A program made the translations under genes and the position numbers. From Jeotgalicoccus nanhaiensis (GTDB lineage: Bacteria; Bacillota; Bacilli; Staphylococcales; Salinicoccaceae), in the NCBI GenBank assembly GCA_004570955.1, contig SPPL01000001.1, forward strand, positions 397,042 through 461,041: a DNA stretch of 64,000 bases, written 5' to 3'. Positions 35,101 through 43,283 of this stretch are shown piece by piece (positions within the stretch are counted from its first letter, which is position 1; each line of letters opens with the position of its first letter). Under the pieces are notes generated by a model. The model searched no databases and was not told where the DNA came from. It was given only the letters and a program-made list of their open reading frames with translations.

Positions 35101-35278
35101 ATACCGTTCTTCTCACTCCTTAACAAACCTATCTTATTTCTTTAATTTTAAATTGAGGTCATGATTCGACAGTCCGGAAAATTATATAATTTGTATGTCA
35201 AATTTAAAGTAAATAAAAAAACGACACAAAAATCTTCTGCTTAAGAAATCTGTATCATTTTTTAGCTTTATTCATTCT

Positions 35279-35449
35279 TTAATTGAATATCCATCTGAGC
35301 AACTGCATAATCAAACGAGGAATATATAATACTATCTCTAATAGTCCGAATGCTGTATCAGTCTTACTCATAGGCTCTGCAAGCTGTCTCTTGTTCTTAG
35401 AGCGTAACTTGGCGGGATCAATATATTCAGGATCTTTTGATTGATTCAT
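35279..35449 (-). CDS. Very small protein (56 aa) coupled to its upstream neighbour
   Basis: Frame beginning MNQSKDPEYIDPAKLRSKNK and ending YIPRLIMQLLRWIFN, with a hydrophilic N-terminus and an amphipathic or membrane-associated C-terminus. The ATG (35447-35449) overlaps the stop of the 105-residue gene in an ATGA junction, and GGATAGGAT precedes it. These two signs make it a likely real gene. No family recognised. Confidence 0.6.
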   Translation of the reverse strand: MNQSKDPEYIDPAKLRSKNKRQLAEPMSKTDTAFGLLEIVLYIPRLIMQLLRWIFN

Positions 35450-35763
35450 ATCCTATCCTCGCTCCTTAACATATTCATTTCGTTTTCTTTAATTTTAAGT
35501 TGTGTATACTTTTCTTCGTTAGTTTCATTAGACATTGAGATTCTATAACAATCTTCATTAATGAATCTCGCTTGTTCTTTCTTTTCTTTGGAATCTGTAT
35601 TTGCGATAATTTCATAGCCGATGCTTGTTATTCTTTCGAATAGTTCGTTAATGCTGACTTGCAGACTTAATTCTGCCTCTTTAACTTTTGCTTCTATTAT
35701 TGCATTCCTGACTGCATACTTGATAACAAAGTAAAATATAAATGCTGCAATTAATATTTCCAT
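35446..35763 (-). CDS. Single-span membrane protein with charged helical tail (105 aa)
   Basis: Not recognised. The N-terminus MEILIAAFIFYFVIKYAV is one membrane segment; the remainder is a charged, probably coiled-coil cytoplasmic tail (EAKVKEAELSLQVSINELFE). It has a good ribosome binding site (GGGAG) and an ATGA overlap with the 56-residue gene after it, indicating a two-gene unit. Function unknown. Confidence 0.65.
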   Translation of the reverse strand: MEILIAAFIFYFVIKYAVRNAIIEAKVKEAELSLQVSINELFERITSIGYEIIANTDSKEKKEQARFINEDCYRISMSNETNEEKYTQLKIKENEMNMLRSEDRI

Positions 35764-35842
35764 ATTTTTCTCCCTTATGATTGATTTTCTATGATGAATT
35801 TAAATAAATTGAAAAATAAAGAAATTAATCATTATTTAATCA

Positions 35843-36199
35843 CTACTCTTCATGTTTTTCTATGTTAATCGCTAAAGTTCCCCATTCTCTTTCTTGCTCC
35901 TTTGTATATATTTCATAAGTCCCGTCAATCACTTCTTGCATTGACCAATCTTTACAGTCAAAGTCAGCCAATGGAATATCACTATACATATCTTTAAAAT
36001 TCTTATACTTTCTTAATCTTGTTACTTTAACTCTTAATTTTTCAGCAGGATTATTTACATCAACAAATTCAATAAAATCGCCGATATTTATTTTTCTTCT
36101 CTTCTCATCATTTAAACGGACCTCAACTTTTTTCATGCCATTTCGAATCGAATTAAAGTATTCTTTATATAAGCCCATTCTATGAACAAGTCCACTCAT
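35843..36199 (-). CDS. ASCH-domain protein (118 aa)
   Basis: Small PUA-like ASCH protein, a putative RNA-binding regulator. Visible features are the helix GLYKEYFNSIRNGMKKVEVRL, the loop KRRKINIGDFIEFVD, and the strand LRVKVTRLRKYKNF. AAGGGGAT lies 9 bases before the ATG. It is in a row with a GNAT gene 13 bp upstream. It differs from the longer ASCH protein near 15.5 kb. Function unknown. Confidence 0.8.
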   Translation of the reverse strand: MSGLVHRMGLYKEYFNSIRNGMKKVEVRLNDEKRRKINIGDFIEFVDVNNPAEKLRVKVTRLRKYKNFKDMYSDIPLADFDCKDWSMQEVIDGTYEIYTKEQEREWGTLAINIEKHEE

Positions 36200-36212
36200 T
36201 CTCTTAATCCCC

Positions 36213-36665
36213 TTATAATATTTGAGACAAACGTATCATATCTCTGCAATGTATTCCGTTCTCAAAAATATCTTCTTCATAGTTTCTTATAAAAAAGTCC
36301 TTATCAATATCTGAAATTCTAAACCCGCATTTTTGATATAAGGCAAGCTGGCCGATGCTTGAATTACCGGTGCCTACTTCAATCTTTTTGTAACCCATAC
36401 CTGCCGATTTTTGGATCGCATCTTTAACAAGGGCTTTGCCTATTCCACCACCCTGGTATTGTTCATCGACTGCGATATTTATGAGTTCAATAGTGTCATC
36501 ATTCGTTTCAAGCAATACGTACACACCGGCTGTGTGATTTTCAATTTCTGCTGTATAACATTGTCCTCTATCCAAATATTCTTTCACAAGTTGCTCGGAT
36601 GGGTCAGCTGTCAGCAGTAATTCCATCGGCGGCTGTTGATTTTTCTTCAGTAATCTCGTTTCCAT
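36213..36665 (-). CDS. GNAT-family N-acetyltransferase
   Basis: 150 residues with the acetyl-CoA-binding motif in VDEQYQGGGIGKALVKDAIQ (Q-x-x-G-x-G/A) and the downstream GNSSIGQLALYQKCGFR typical of motif B. AAAGGGGATAAGGC precedes the ATG. Lies between an ASCH gene and a small membrane gene. Acceptor unknown. Confidence 0.9.
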   Translation of the reverse strand: METRLLKKNQQPPMELLLTADPSEQLVKEYLDRGQCYTAEIENHTAGVYVLLETNDDTIELINIAVDEQYQGGGIGKALVKDAIQKSAGMGYKKIEVGTGNSSIGQLALYQKCGFRISDIDKDFFIRNYEEDIFENGIHCRDMIRLSQIL

Positions 36666-36685
36666 GCCTTATCCCCTTTAAAGCA

Positions 36686-36883
36686 TTATTCCGCAATTTT
36701 CGTTTCTGATTTTTTCTTTGATTTAATGTTTCTGTAAACAATCGTGAATAGCAATGCCAATATATTCAAACTGAACATCGCAATGTAGTATGTGCTTGAA
36801 TTGCCTTCCAGAATGTAAGTGCCGTAACGTAATGTGTTGAGCGTGAGCAGTACATATAAAATAATAACCGTCCCATTATTCAT
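36686..36883 (-). CDS. Small two-segment membrane protein (65 aa)
   Basis: Not recognised. Two hydrophobic segments (TVIILYVLLTLNTLRYG and YYIAMFSLNILALLFTIVY) and a basic tail NIKSKKKSETK. AAGGGGATAAGGGAT precedes the ATG, so it is likely translated. It is 20 bp from the GNAT gene and probably in one transcript with it. Confidence 0.6.
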   Translation of the reverse strand: MNNGTVIILYVLLTLNTLRYGTYILEGNSSTYYIAMFSLNILALLFTIVYRNIKSKKKSETKIAE

Positions 36884-36996
36884 ATCCCTTATCCCCTTCG
36901 TTATTACACTCTTCTCTATTTATGTATTTATACTTATCTTATCACATTTTATATATGGTAAACTCCTAATAACACACGTGTCAGGGGGATATACTT

Positions 36997-37560
36997 ATGA
37001 AGATAATATTGATATTTGGCCCGCAGGCTGTCGGCAAGATGACTATAGGCGAAAAGGTCGGTACAGCGTTTAATCTGCCGCTCTTGCACAATCATGTGAC
37101 ACTCGATGCGATTTGGCCGTATATTGGCTGGAATAAGAATACGTTCAGATTGTCAGATCAAATCCGGATGGGAATTTTTGAACATATTGCCGAAGATGAC
37201 TTGCATCCAGGAATAATCTTTACCTTTGTATGGGCCTTTGATATGCAGGAGGATTGGGATTATATAAGCACGATTAAGAAAATCTTTAATAAGGAATCTC
37301 ATGATATTTATTTTGTGGAACTCGCAGCTGATCTTGAAGAACGGATCAGAAGAAATACGACTGAGTACAGGTTGGAAAAGAAACCTTCTAAAAGAAATGT
37401 TGAGTTTTCTCATGCTGAGTTGACGAAGTCGGCTGAAAAGCACAGACTGAATTCATATGATAATGAAATTCAGGAAGATAAATATCTGAGACTTGAAGTA
37501 ACTGATTTATCAGTTGATGAATCGAGTAAATTAATTGTTGACTGGATTAATGAAACCTAA
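36997..37560 (+). CDS. P-loop kinase-like protein (shikimate-kinase-like fold)
   Basis: 187 residues with an N-terminal Walker A variant GPQAVGKMTIG, where methionine follows the invariant lysine, as in a known branch of small AAA/kinase-like proteins. HNHVTLDAI and a LID-like basic stretch (RIRRNTTEYRLEKKPSKRN) suggest phosphotransfer to a small molecule. AGGGGGATATACTT precedes the ATG. A 55-residue membrane protein gene follows 23 bp later. Substrate unknown. Confidence 0.75.
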   Translation: MKIILIFGPQAVGKMTIGEKVGTAFNLPLLHNHVTLDAIWPYIGWNKNTFRLSDQIRMGIFEHIAEDDLHPGIIFTFVWAFDMQEDWDYISTIKKIFNKESHDIYFVELAADLEERIRRNTTEYRLEKKPSKRNVEFSHAELTKSAEKHRLNSYDNEIQEDKYLRLEVTDLSVDESSKLIVDWINET

Positions 37561-37583
37561 CAGACAAATAAGGAGTTTAAAGT

Positions 37584-37751
37584 ATGGTACTTGAGTTTTT
37601 TCTTATGCTTGCTGTCACTACAGCAGTTTCAATTTTTGTAAACTTTCTAAACCGGGATGATAAACGCATGCCCTGGAGCAGAGTGTTTATTTTTGTAGTT
37701 GTATTTACAATAGTGTTTTGGGGTACGAAATATATTTTAAATATGATGTAA
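37584..37751 (+). CDS. Very small membrane protein (55 aa)
   Basis: Frame starting MVLEFFLMLAVTTAVSIFVN and ending GTKYILNMM, with two hydrophobic segments joined by FLNRDDKRMPWSR. AAGGAG is 8 bases before the ATG at 37584. It fills the gap between the kinase-like and Nudix genes on the same strand, so it is probably part of one transcript. No family recognised. Confidence 0.6.
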   Translation: MVLEFFLMLAVTTAVSIFVNFLNRDDKRMPWSRVFIFVVVFTIVFWGTKYILNMM

Positions 37752-37785
37752 TGAAAAATGTTATTCACAGATAACGGAGGTCACC

Positions 37786-38232
37786 ATGTCGAGAGCAGAA
37801 AAAACGATAATCACAAATATGTGTATGATAGAAAATGATAAGGGTCAAATATTAATACAGGATCGTGTCAGCAGTAATTGGCCAGGTGTTACTTTCCCCG
37901 GTGGAAAAGTTGAAAAGAATGAGTCTTTCGTAGATTCGGTTATCCGTGAGGTGTTTGAAGAAACAGGTCTGGTGATTAAAAATCCTCAAATTTGCGGTAC
38001 GAAGCAATTTCAGACTGAGGACGATGAAAGATACATTGTGCTGATGTATAAAACAAATCAGTTTTCTGGAAATCTGCGTTCTTCTGAAGAAGGCGAAGTT
38101 TTGTGGATTGATAAATATCAGCTTGGTACCTATCATCTGGCGAATGATTTTGATGAGATGTTCCGGGTGATGGATTCAGATACCTTGTCGGAGTTTTACT
38201 ATGATGATTCGTGGAATGTACATATTAAATAA
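37786..38232 (+). CDS. Nudix hydrolase (MutT-like, putative 8-oxo-dGTP diphosphatase)
   Basis: 148 residues with a full Nudix box: GGKVEKNESF followed by REVFEETGL, fitting G-x5-E-x7-REUXEE-x-GU. The N-terminus TNMCMIENDKGQILIQDR is typical of MutT-like sanitising enzymes. GGAGGTCACC overlaps the start region. It follows the 55-residue membrane gene by 34 bp. Substrate assignment is from family resemblance only. Confidence 0.88.
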   Translation: MSRAEKTIITNMCMIENDKGQILIQDRVSSNWPGVTFPGGKVEKNESFVDSVIREVFEETGLVIKNPQICGTKQFQTEDDERYIVLMYKTNQFSGNLRSSEEGEVLWIDKYQLGTYHLANDFDEMFRVMDSDTLSEFYYDDSWNVHIK

Positions 38233-38274
38233 GAGAAATATTTAAATACATCATGAATCAGGAGCATACTAAAA

Positions 38275-38757
38275 ATGAAATTATTTTTATCAATATTCAG
38301 TCCTCTACTTTGTTTTGTTATATTAGGAGCACACTTATCACATTTAATTTCTGTCTGGGATAACATACCAAGCAGCATATCCTTAATGTATTCAGGTGAA
38401 AACCCAAATCAGACCGGCTCGAAATTATTGTTATTTCTCTTACCTGTCTTAACGGTTATTTTATGGATTTTTCTTCAGTTTTTAAGATCTATTAGAAAAA
38501 AATTTAATTATATAAATCTGACAGAAGAAAATAAAGTTTCACAGTATAACGCTATGAACATGATGCTGATATCAATTCAGACATTATCGTTTGTTGGTTT
38601 AATGTGTATAAACGAAGCATTCTTAAGAAATACATTAGAGTTAAATGCTAGGCTGTTTGAAACTTCAGCTATAATTTTACTTGTCTTATGCGTTGTTCCT
38701 CCACTTATAATAGCAATTTGGGCCAGGACTTCATTTAAAGAAAAAAGAACACTCTAG
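38275..38757 (+). CDS. DUF1648-like membrane protein
   Basis: 160 residues with four hydrophobic segments. The first loop, WDNIPSSISLMYSGENPNQT followed by GSKLLLFLLPVL, resembles the DUF1648 pattern (iP-x-H-x-G-p-x-x-w-g-K). AGGAG precedes the ATG. It has its own terminator downstream and may be read through from the Nudix gene. Function unknown. Confidence 0.65.
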   Translation: MKLFLSIFSPLLCFVILGAHLSHLISVWDNIPSSISLMYSGENPNQTGSKLLLFLLPVLTVILWIFLQFLRSIRKKFNYINLTEENKVSQYNAMNMMLISIQTLSFVGLMCINEAFLRNTLELNARLFETSAIILLVLCVVPPLIIAIWARTSFKEKRTL

Positions 38758-38802
38758 AAATTTTTATTGTTATAGTAACTTGTCTAGCATATGTAAATAT
38801 TG

Positions 38803-38837
38803 AGACTCAGACCGATGAAACTGGTCTGAGTCTTTTT
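38803..38837 (+). terminator. Terminator after the DUF1648-like gene
   Basis: AGACTCAGACC (38803-38813) and GGTCTGAGTCT (38823-38833) form a perfect 11-bp stem with a 9-base loop and a T run. Confidence 0.92.
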
Positions 38838-38884
38838 GTAAGATACATTTATTCATAATGTTTGGTTTATTCATCACTGCAGTC

Positions 38885-38920
38885 AGTAAGCGTTTACAAA
38901 GAATGTAAAAAAGATATACT
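38885..38920 (+). promoter_or_regulatory. Promoter with overlapping cre-like site before the S41 peptidase gene
   Basis: TTTACA (38893-38898), a 16-bp spacer and TATACT (38915-38920) make a fair sigma-A promoter. AGTAAGCGTTTACA (38885-38898) matches 13 of 14 positions of the CcpA cre consensus TGWAARCGYTWNCW and overlaps the -35, so carbon-catabolite repression is plausible. Confidence 0.45.
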
Positions 38921-38966
38921 TAAATCATATACAGTAATAAATAAGTGAACTAAGGGGATAGAAAGT

Positions 38967-40223
38967 ATGTATATAGATATCTTTAATGAAGTGGTCGACA
39001 TTATGGAGAATGATTATGCGGGTCATCAGGATAAAAAAGGATGGGACTCACCGGATACATATCGCGAAAGTATTTTACAGTTAAATCAACAAGGGCACTT
39101 AGATGATTATACCTTTATCAAAATTGTTAACGATTACCTTCTTGATTTTAAAGATCCGCATATGTTTTTTATCTCAAAAGATGAAAGTTCAAGTACAAAC
39201 CGAGATATTGGTTTTAAAGTAAGACGGTTTAAAGATGCTTTATATGTTACAGAAACGACGAAAGAAACAAACATTGATACAGGCGATAAAATAATTGCTT
39301 TGGATGGCTTATCTGTAAATGAGCTGGAACAAAAACATATAAAAGAACTAATGAAAGAAGCACCGGAACGCCAAAGATGGGAGAGAGTTATTGAAAAGTA
39401 CAATAAAGCATTGATTGAAAAGAATAATAATGAGAACACTGTGTTAAATTTGTCTCTTTATGAGAAAGAGATATACAATCCGCTTCATCATGCTGAAAGA
39501 TTAAACAGCCATACATTACTGATGACATTAACAGATTTCTTTTCTTCTGAATCTATTGAAAAAGTTTTAAAAGACCATGATTTAGTCATGAAAAATTTAA
39601 AAAATTTGATTATTGATGTACGAAAAAACAGAGGCGGCAGTGATGCAAGTTTCCATCAATTACTGCAACACCTGTTTCCCGCTGGTAAAACATCTGTTAG
39701 CCTCGATAATTATAAAATGAACTTTAACATTACAGAAAGAACAGCAAATCTGCAGATTAACGGTCTTCGTTCCTTGTATCAAGAAACCAGTAATGAATCT
39801 TACAAACAATCTTTAAAAGACATGATTAACTTTTTTGAAAGCAATACCGGTAAAGGATTTGTTTCATTAGACAACGGTGGAGATTTTGAAGTTGAAGGCT
39901 CAGAATTCCCGAAGAATATAGTTGTATTATCTGATGTATACTGCGGCAGTGCGGGTGATATTTTTGTAGATTTAGCAGGCAGGTCTCAGAAAGTAACAGT
40001 TATAGGCAGAGCTACAGCCGGTTTAAATGATTATTCTAATCTAATAAATAAAGACTGGAATGATGTATTCTCTTTATATTATCCTACGTCAAGAATGGAA
40101 TATCTTGATAAGGGAGAGAAAGATACGGGAATAGAACCGGATATCTATGTTGAATGGAGCCCTGAACATTTATTTTCAGATATAGATCTGAAGACTGCTT
40201 TAAACTTCCTTGGAACAAAATAA
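38967..40223 (+). CDS. S41-family (tail-specific) peptidase without signal peptide
   Basis: 418 residues. The C-terminal half holds the S41 core: NLIIDVRKNRGGSDASFHQL, then IVVLSDVYCGSAGDIFVDLAG with the probable nucleophile serine and VTVIGRATAGLNDYSNL. The N-terminal half has a helical cap and a small PDZ-like region (DTGDKIIALDGLSVNEL). There is no signal peptide or membrane segment, so it should act in the cytoplasm, unlike CtpA. AGGGGATAG precedes the ATG. The DUF5694-like gene follows 64 bp later. Physiological substrate unknown. Confidence 0.85.
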   Translation: MYIDIFNEVVDIMENDYAGHQDKKGWDSPDTYRESILQLNQQGHLDDYTFIKIVNDYLLDFKDPHMFFISKDESSSTNRDIGFKVRRFKDALYVTETTKETNIDTGDKIIALDGLSVNELEQKHIKELMKEAPERQRWERVIEKYNKALIEKNNNENTVLNLSLYEKEIYNPLHHAERLNSHTLLMTLTDFFSSESIEKVLKDHDLVMKNLKNLIIDVRKNRGGSDASFHQLLQHLFPAGKTSVSLDNYKMNFNITERTANLQINGLRSLYQETSNESYKQSLKDMINFFESNTGKGFVSLDNGGDFEVEGSEFPKNIVVLSDVYCGSAGDIFVDLAGRSQKVTVIGRATAGLNDYSNLINKDWNDVFSLYYPTSRMEYLDKGEKDTGIEPDIYVEWSPEHLFSDIDLKTALNFLGTK

Positions 40224-40287
40224 GTTAATCTGTAACCCAGATTAAGTCTGAGATGTAGATAATTAGATATTTAAAGGAGTACGAACT

Positions 40288-41001
40288 ATGAAACCACAAA
40301 TTATGATTGTAGGAAGTCAGCATTATCGTGAAAATTTCAGCAGCAGCGAGCCAAATGAAGCATTTTTAAACAGTCTTGAAACTCTGAGAAAATATCTAAT
40401 TGATTTTCAGCCTTCTCGTGTATGTATTGAACTGGAGAAAGATATACAAGATACAGTTGACGAATACTATAGTCATTACGACCCTTCTATGTTTTATAAA
40501 AATGAATCTTATGATTTAGGTTTTTATATCGGTAAACACTTAAGTCTAAAGTCAATTCTGGCAATCGATTGGATGGGAGATAGCGATGATTCAACTGATT
40601 TGAGCAGCGCTTACGAATGGGCAAAAGAAAATGATGAACCTTTTATTCAGCGAATTGAAGATTCTCAATCTTTCCACTTCAATCTCAGAGAATTAAATGA
40701 CGCTTACCAAATGACTCTTGAACTTAACAAACCAGTGAATTATAAACGTGATGAAGAGCTTTATGGTCATATGATGATGCTTGGAGAGGATTGGAAAGCT
40801 TCCATACCCTGGCTCTCTTGGTGGTATAAAAGAAATATGATTATGGTAAACAATATAACCGAGAATTTAGATGATACTGATAAAGTAATCGTTATTGTCG
40901 GCTCTGACCACGTGTATATTTTAAAACAAAGGCTTGAGTCTTCTAATGCATTTAATGTAATGACTTTTTATGAATGGATGGAGTTTAATAATGAAGCTTA
41001 A
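40288..41001 (+). CDS. DUF5694 / TraB-like protein
   Basis: 237 residues with an N-terminal MIVGSQHYRENF and a conserved-looking RVCIELEKD, and near the end VIVIVGSDHVYILKQRL, which recalls the GxxH and E motifs of TraB/PrgY-like hydrolase folds and of DUF5694. No membrane segment. AAAGGAG is 8 bases before the ATG. Follows the S41 peptidase gene on the same strand. The enzymatic role is not established; my family assignment is tentative. Confidence 0.6.
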   Translation: MKPQIMIVGSQHYRENFSSSEPNEAFLNSLETLRKYLIDFQPSRVCIELEKDIQDTVDEYYSHYDPSMFYKNESYDLGFYIGKHLSLKSILAIDWMGDSDDSTDLSSAYEWAKENDEPFIQRIEDSQSFHFNLRELNDAYQMTLELNKPVNYKRDEELYGHMMMLGEDWKASIPWLSWWYKRNMIMVNNITENLDDTDKVIVIVGSDHVYILKQRLESSNAFNVMTFYEWMEFNNEA

Positions 41002-41035
41002 ATCATTGAAATAACTTAAAATTTATAATTTCCTT

Positions 41036-41583
41036 ATGAGTCTGTTCTCAGGTGTGATTGCGCTTGTGCTCGTACCGTTCTTCTTGATTTATATACTGAT
41101 TGACCGTAAAAAGTTCGTACCTTTGTTTCACAGTTCTTCCCTGGAGATAAGAAAAATTGAGTTCTTAAAACACTGGGCGATGTAGATTATACTCTGAAGT
41201 CATACATTGTCGGTCAATTATTTGTCAGCTTAATCGTTGGTATTATGCTTCTGATTGGTTACTTAATCATCGGGCTTGACTATGCGTTATTATTAGCCTT
41301 AATCGGAGTTGTTACCGATGTAATTCCCTTCTTAGGACCATATATTACTGTAACGCCGGCCATCATTGATGCCCTGTTCCAGAATCCATTAACGGTGGTG
41401 TATGTAGCAATTATTATGCTTTACGCGCAGCAAATTGACGGTAACTTAATTACGCCTAATGTTATGGGTAATGCACTCAGCGTGCACCCGCTGACAGTTA
41501 TTACTTTAATATTGGCTGCAGGTAACATCTCAGGCATATATCCCTTAGCCCACCATCTGAAGGCACCTGTGAACCAAGAATGA
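41036..41583 (+). pseudogene. Decayed AI-2E-family transporter
   Basis: Remnant of a PerM/AI-2E exporter. The first piece reads MSLFSGVIALVLVPFFLIYI followed by LIDRKKFVPLF in one frame; continuity then needs a frameshift near 41130 (QFFPGDKK in the next frame) and crosses an in-frame stop before VLKTLGDVDYTLKSYIVGQL. The remainder (GYLIIGLDYALLLALIGVVT, NLITPNVMGNALSVHPLTVI) is well preserved. The N-terminal about 150 residues are absent, and the end NISGIYPLAHHLKAPVNQE departs from the family, so both ends are damaged. Not expected to be functional. Confidence 0.85.
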
Positions 41584-41593
41584 ATAACAGCTT

Positions 41594-41641
41594 AAATGAC
41601 AATCACCCACGCTCGATATCGAGCGTGGGTGATTGTCATTT
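41594..41641. repeat. Perfect 48-bp palindrome
   Basis: Two 24-base arms meet without a loop at 41617/41618 (centre CTCGATATCGAG; arms begin AAATGACAATCACCC). It lies just after the decayed AI-2E gene. It may act as a terminator, but its length and lack of loop are unusual. Confidence 0.9.
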
Positions 41642-41824
41642 CTCCTTCTCTCCTGAGAACTGGCAGAGCGGTGTCATTAAAAAATACAAGCGCTTTTTTT
41701 AAAGTGTCCTTGACACGGGTTTCACTTTAGTGCTCATGATACTTCTTTTATTTTTTAATGAGAGAAACTACCTCCTATAATATTATCCAATAATTTAATA
41801 TCAGGGAACAAAAGTTTTTATACT

Positions 41825-42976
41825 CTATTCTGGTTTAAATATAACCTTGATGTTGTTATCCTTCTTCTCATCAAATACTTTGTAAGCTTCGTCTGCCTCT
41901 TCAAGCGGGAAAGTATGTGTAAGAATTTCTGTAGGATCAAATACTTCATCTTTAATCATCTCGTAAAGTTTAGGCATTAAATGAATAACAGGGGCCTGTC
42001 CACTTGTTATTTTAATATCACGGTTAAATATTAAATCTAGAGGGAAATTATCAGCAGGTGATCCATAGATACCAGTAAGCTGTATTGTCCCAAACTTTCT
42101 TACTGATTCAGTAGCGGTAAGTATAGGACTTATTGTTCCACGTTGTTGAGAATTCTCAGATAGCTCCCGTTCTGGACTCGATTGCTGTCCATCCATTCCT
42201 ACACAATCAATAACAACATCTGCGCCGCCTCGAGTTTTTTCTTTAAGAAGTTTACCTATTTCTTGTTCTTCATCAAAGTTATACACTTCAGCACCATTGT
42301 ACTTTTTGGCGTGATTGAGACGATGCTGTACATTGTCAATCGCAATCACTCTCTCTGCACCTTTTTGTTTCGCAAACTTCTGCGCCATTAAACCGATAGG
42401 GCCACAACCTAATACAATGACTGTATCTCCCGGTTTAACGCCTGAGTGTTCTACACTCCAGTAAGCAGTAGGTACAACGTCTGATAAGAATAAAACTTGC
42501 TCGTCTTTTAGATTGTTATCAGGAACCTTAAATGAGGAAAAGTCAGCATGAGGTACTCTTAAGTATTCTGCCTGTCCTCCCCAGTGATTACCATGAAGGT
42601 TACCAAAACCGAATAGTCCACCATTATCTAACTTCCAGTTCGCTGGTGTTTCATTAGAATTGTCACACTGAGATTCCATGTCGTTATTGCAGTAGAAACA
42701 GTCCCCACACCCAATATTAAAAGGTATTACCACACGATCCCCTTTCTTTAGTTTTTTTACATCTTTTCCTACCTCTTCAACAATACCCATCGGTTCATGT
42801 CCAATGACAAAACCAGGTTCCATGAATAAGTCACCTTGATGATATAAATGTAAATCTGAACCACAAATCCCAGATGCTGTTATCTTTATAATTGCATCAG
42901 TTGATTCAATAATCTTAGCATCTTCAACTTCTTCCATCTTCATCTTCTTATGTCCTTGATAAGTGACTGCTTTCAT
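41825..42976 (-). CDS. Zinc-dependent alcohol dehydrogenase (FDH-like class)
   Basis: Medium-chain dehydrogenase of about 383 residues. Catalytic zinc ligands are in GICGSDLHLYHQG and IGHEPMGIVEEVG, the structural zinc lobe has all four cysteines (CGDCFYCNNDMESQC), and the nucleotide fold shows VIVLGCGPIGLMAQ. An insertion near residue 260-285 and the NWKLDNGGLFGFGNL stretch fit the glutathione-independent formaldehyde dehydrogenase-like branch. The start at 42974-42976 follows GGAGTG by about 9 bases. Single gene. Substrate uncertain. Confidence 0.88.
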   Translation of the reverse strand: MKAVTYQGHKKMKMEEVEDAKIIESTDAIIKITASGICGSDLHLYHQGDLFMEPGFVIGHEPMGIVEEVGKDVKKLKKGDRVVIPFNIGCGDCFYCNNDMESQCDNSNETPANWKLDNGGLFGFGNLHGNHWGGQAEYLRVPHADFSSFKVPDNNLKDEQVLFLSDVVPTAYWSVEHSGVKPGDTVIVLGCGPIGLMAQKFAKQKGAERVIAIDNVQHRLNHAKKYNGAEVYNFDEEQEIGKLLKEKTRGGADVVIDCVGMDGQQSSPERELSENSQQRGTISPILTATESVRKFGTIQLTGIYGSPADNFPLDLIFNRDIKITSGQAPVIHLMPKLYEMIKDEVFDPTEILTHTFPLEEADEAYKVFDEKKDNNIKVIFKPE

Positions 42977-43166
42977 GTAATAACACTCCATTCTAAATAT
43001 TATTTACATACATGCTAAAATATACCTCTTTCCACGTCTTATAAACATAAATCTTTTATAGAATCAATCATCTTAGTATGAGAATACATACTCATTCTCT
43101 TCATAAGAATATCTTCATTTGTTTTAATAAGGCCTATTTTATATAAAATTAAAGAGGAGACTATTA

Positions 43167-43191
43167 TGAAATGGAGCCTATAAATTAGACA
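43167..43191. repeat. Possible relic of an IS3-family end
   Basis: The 25 bases from 43167 start TGAA and contain CCTATAAATTAGACA; they match the end of the insertion at 63874 (TGAA, then CCTATAAAATAGACA) at about 18 of 25 positions. The surrounding 307-bp gap between the alcohol dehydrogenase and amidohydrolase genes holds no other feature I can support. It may be chance. Confidence 0.3.
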
Positions 43192-43283
43192 CTGATAAAA
43201 AAACTTTATTTAATATGAGGCCAAACGAACTTACTTTAAGTTTCTAATCCCCATAATAATTCCTCCGAAATTTATATTAGCTT

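Noticed and set aside
41690..41760. Promoter-like TTGACA sequence after the 48-bp palindrome
   Set aside because: No properly spaced -10 element and no gene downstream on the plus strand.
43161..43180. Tiny frame (MKWSL) after GAGGAG at 43.16 kb
   Set aside because: Five codons only; more likely part of the IS-end-like sequence than a leader peptide, since no gene follows on that strand.
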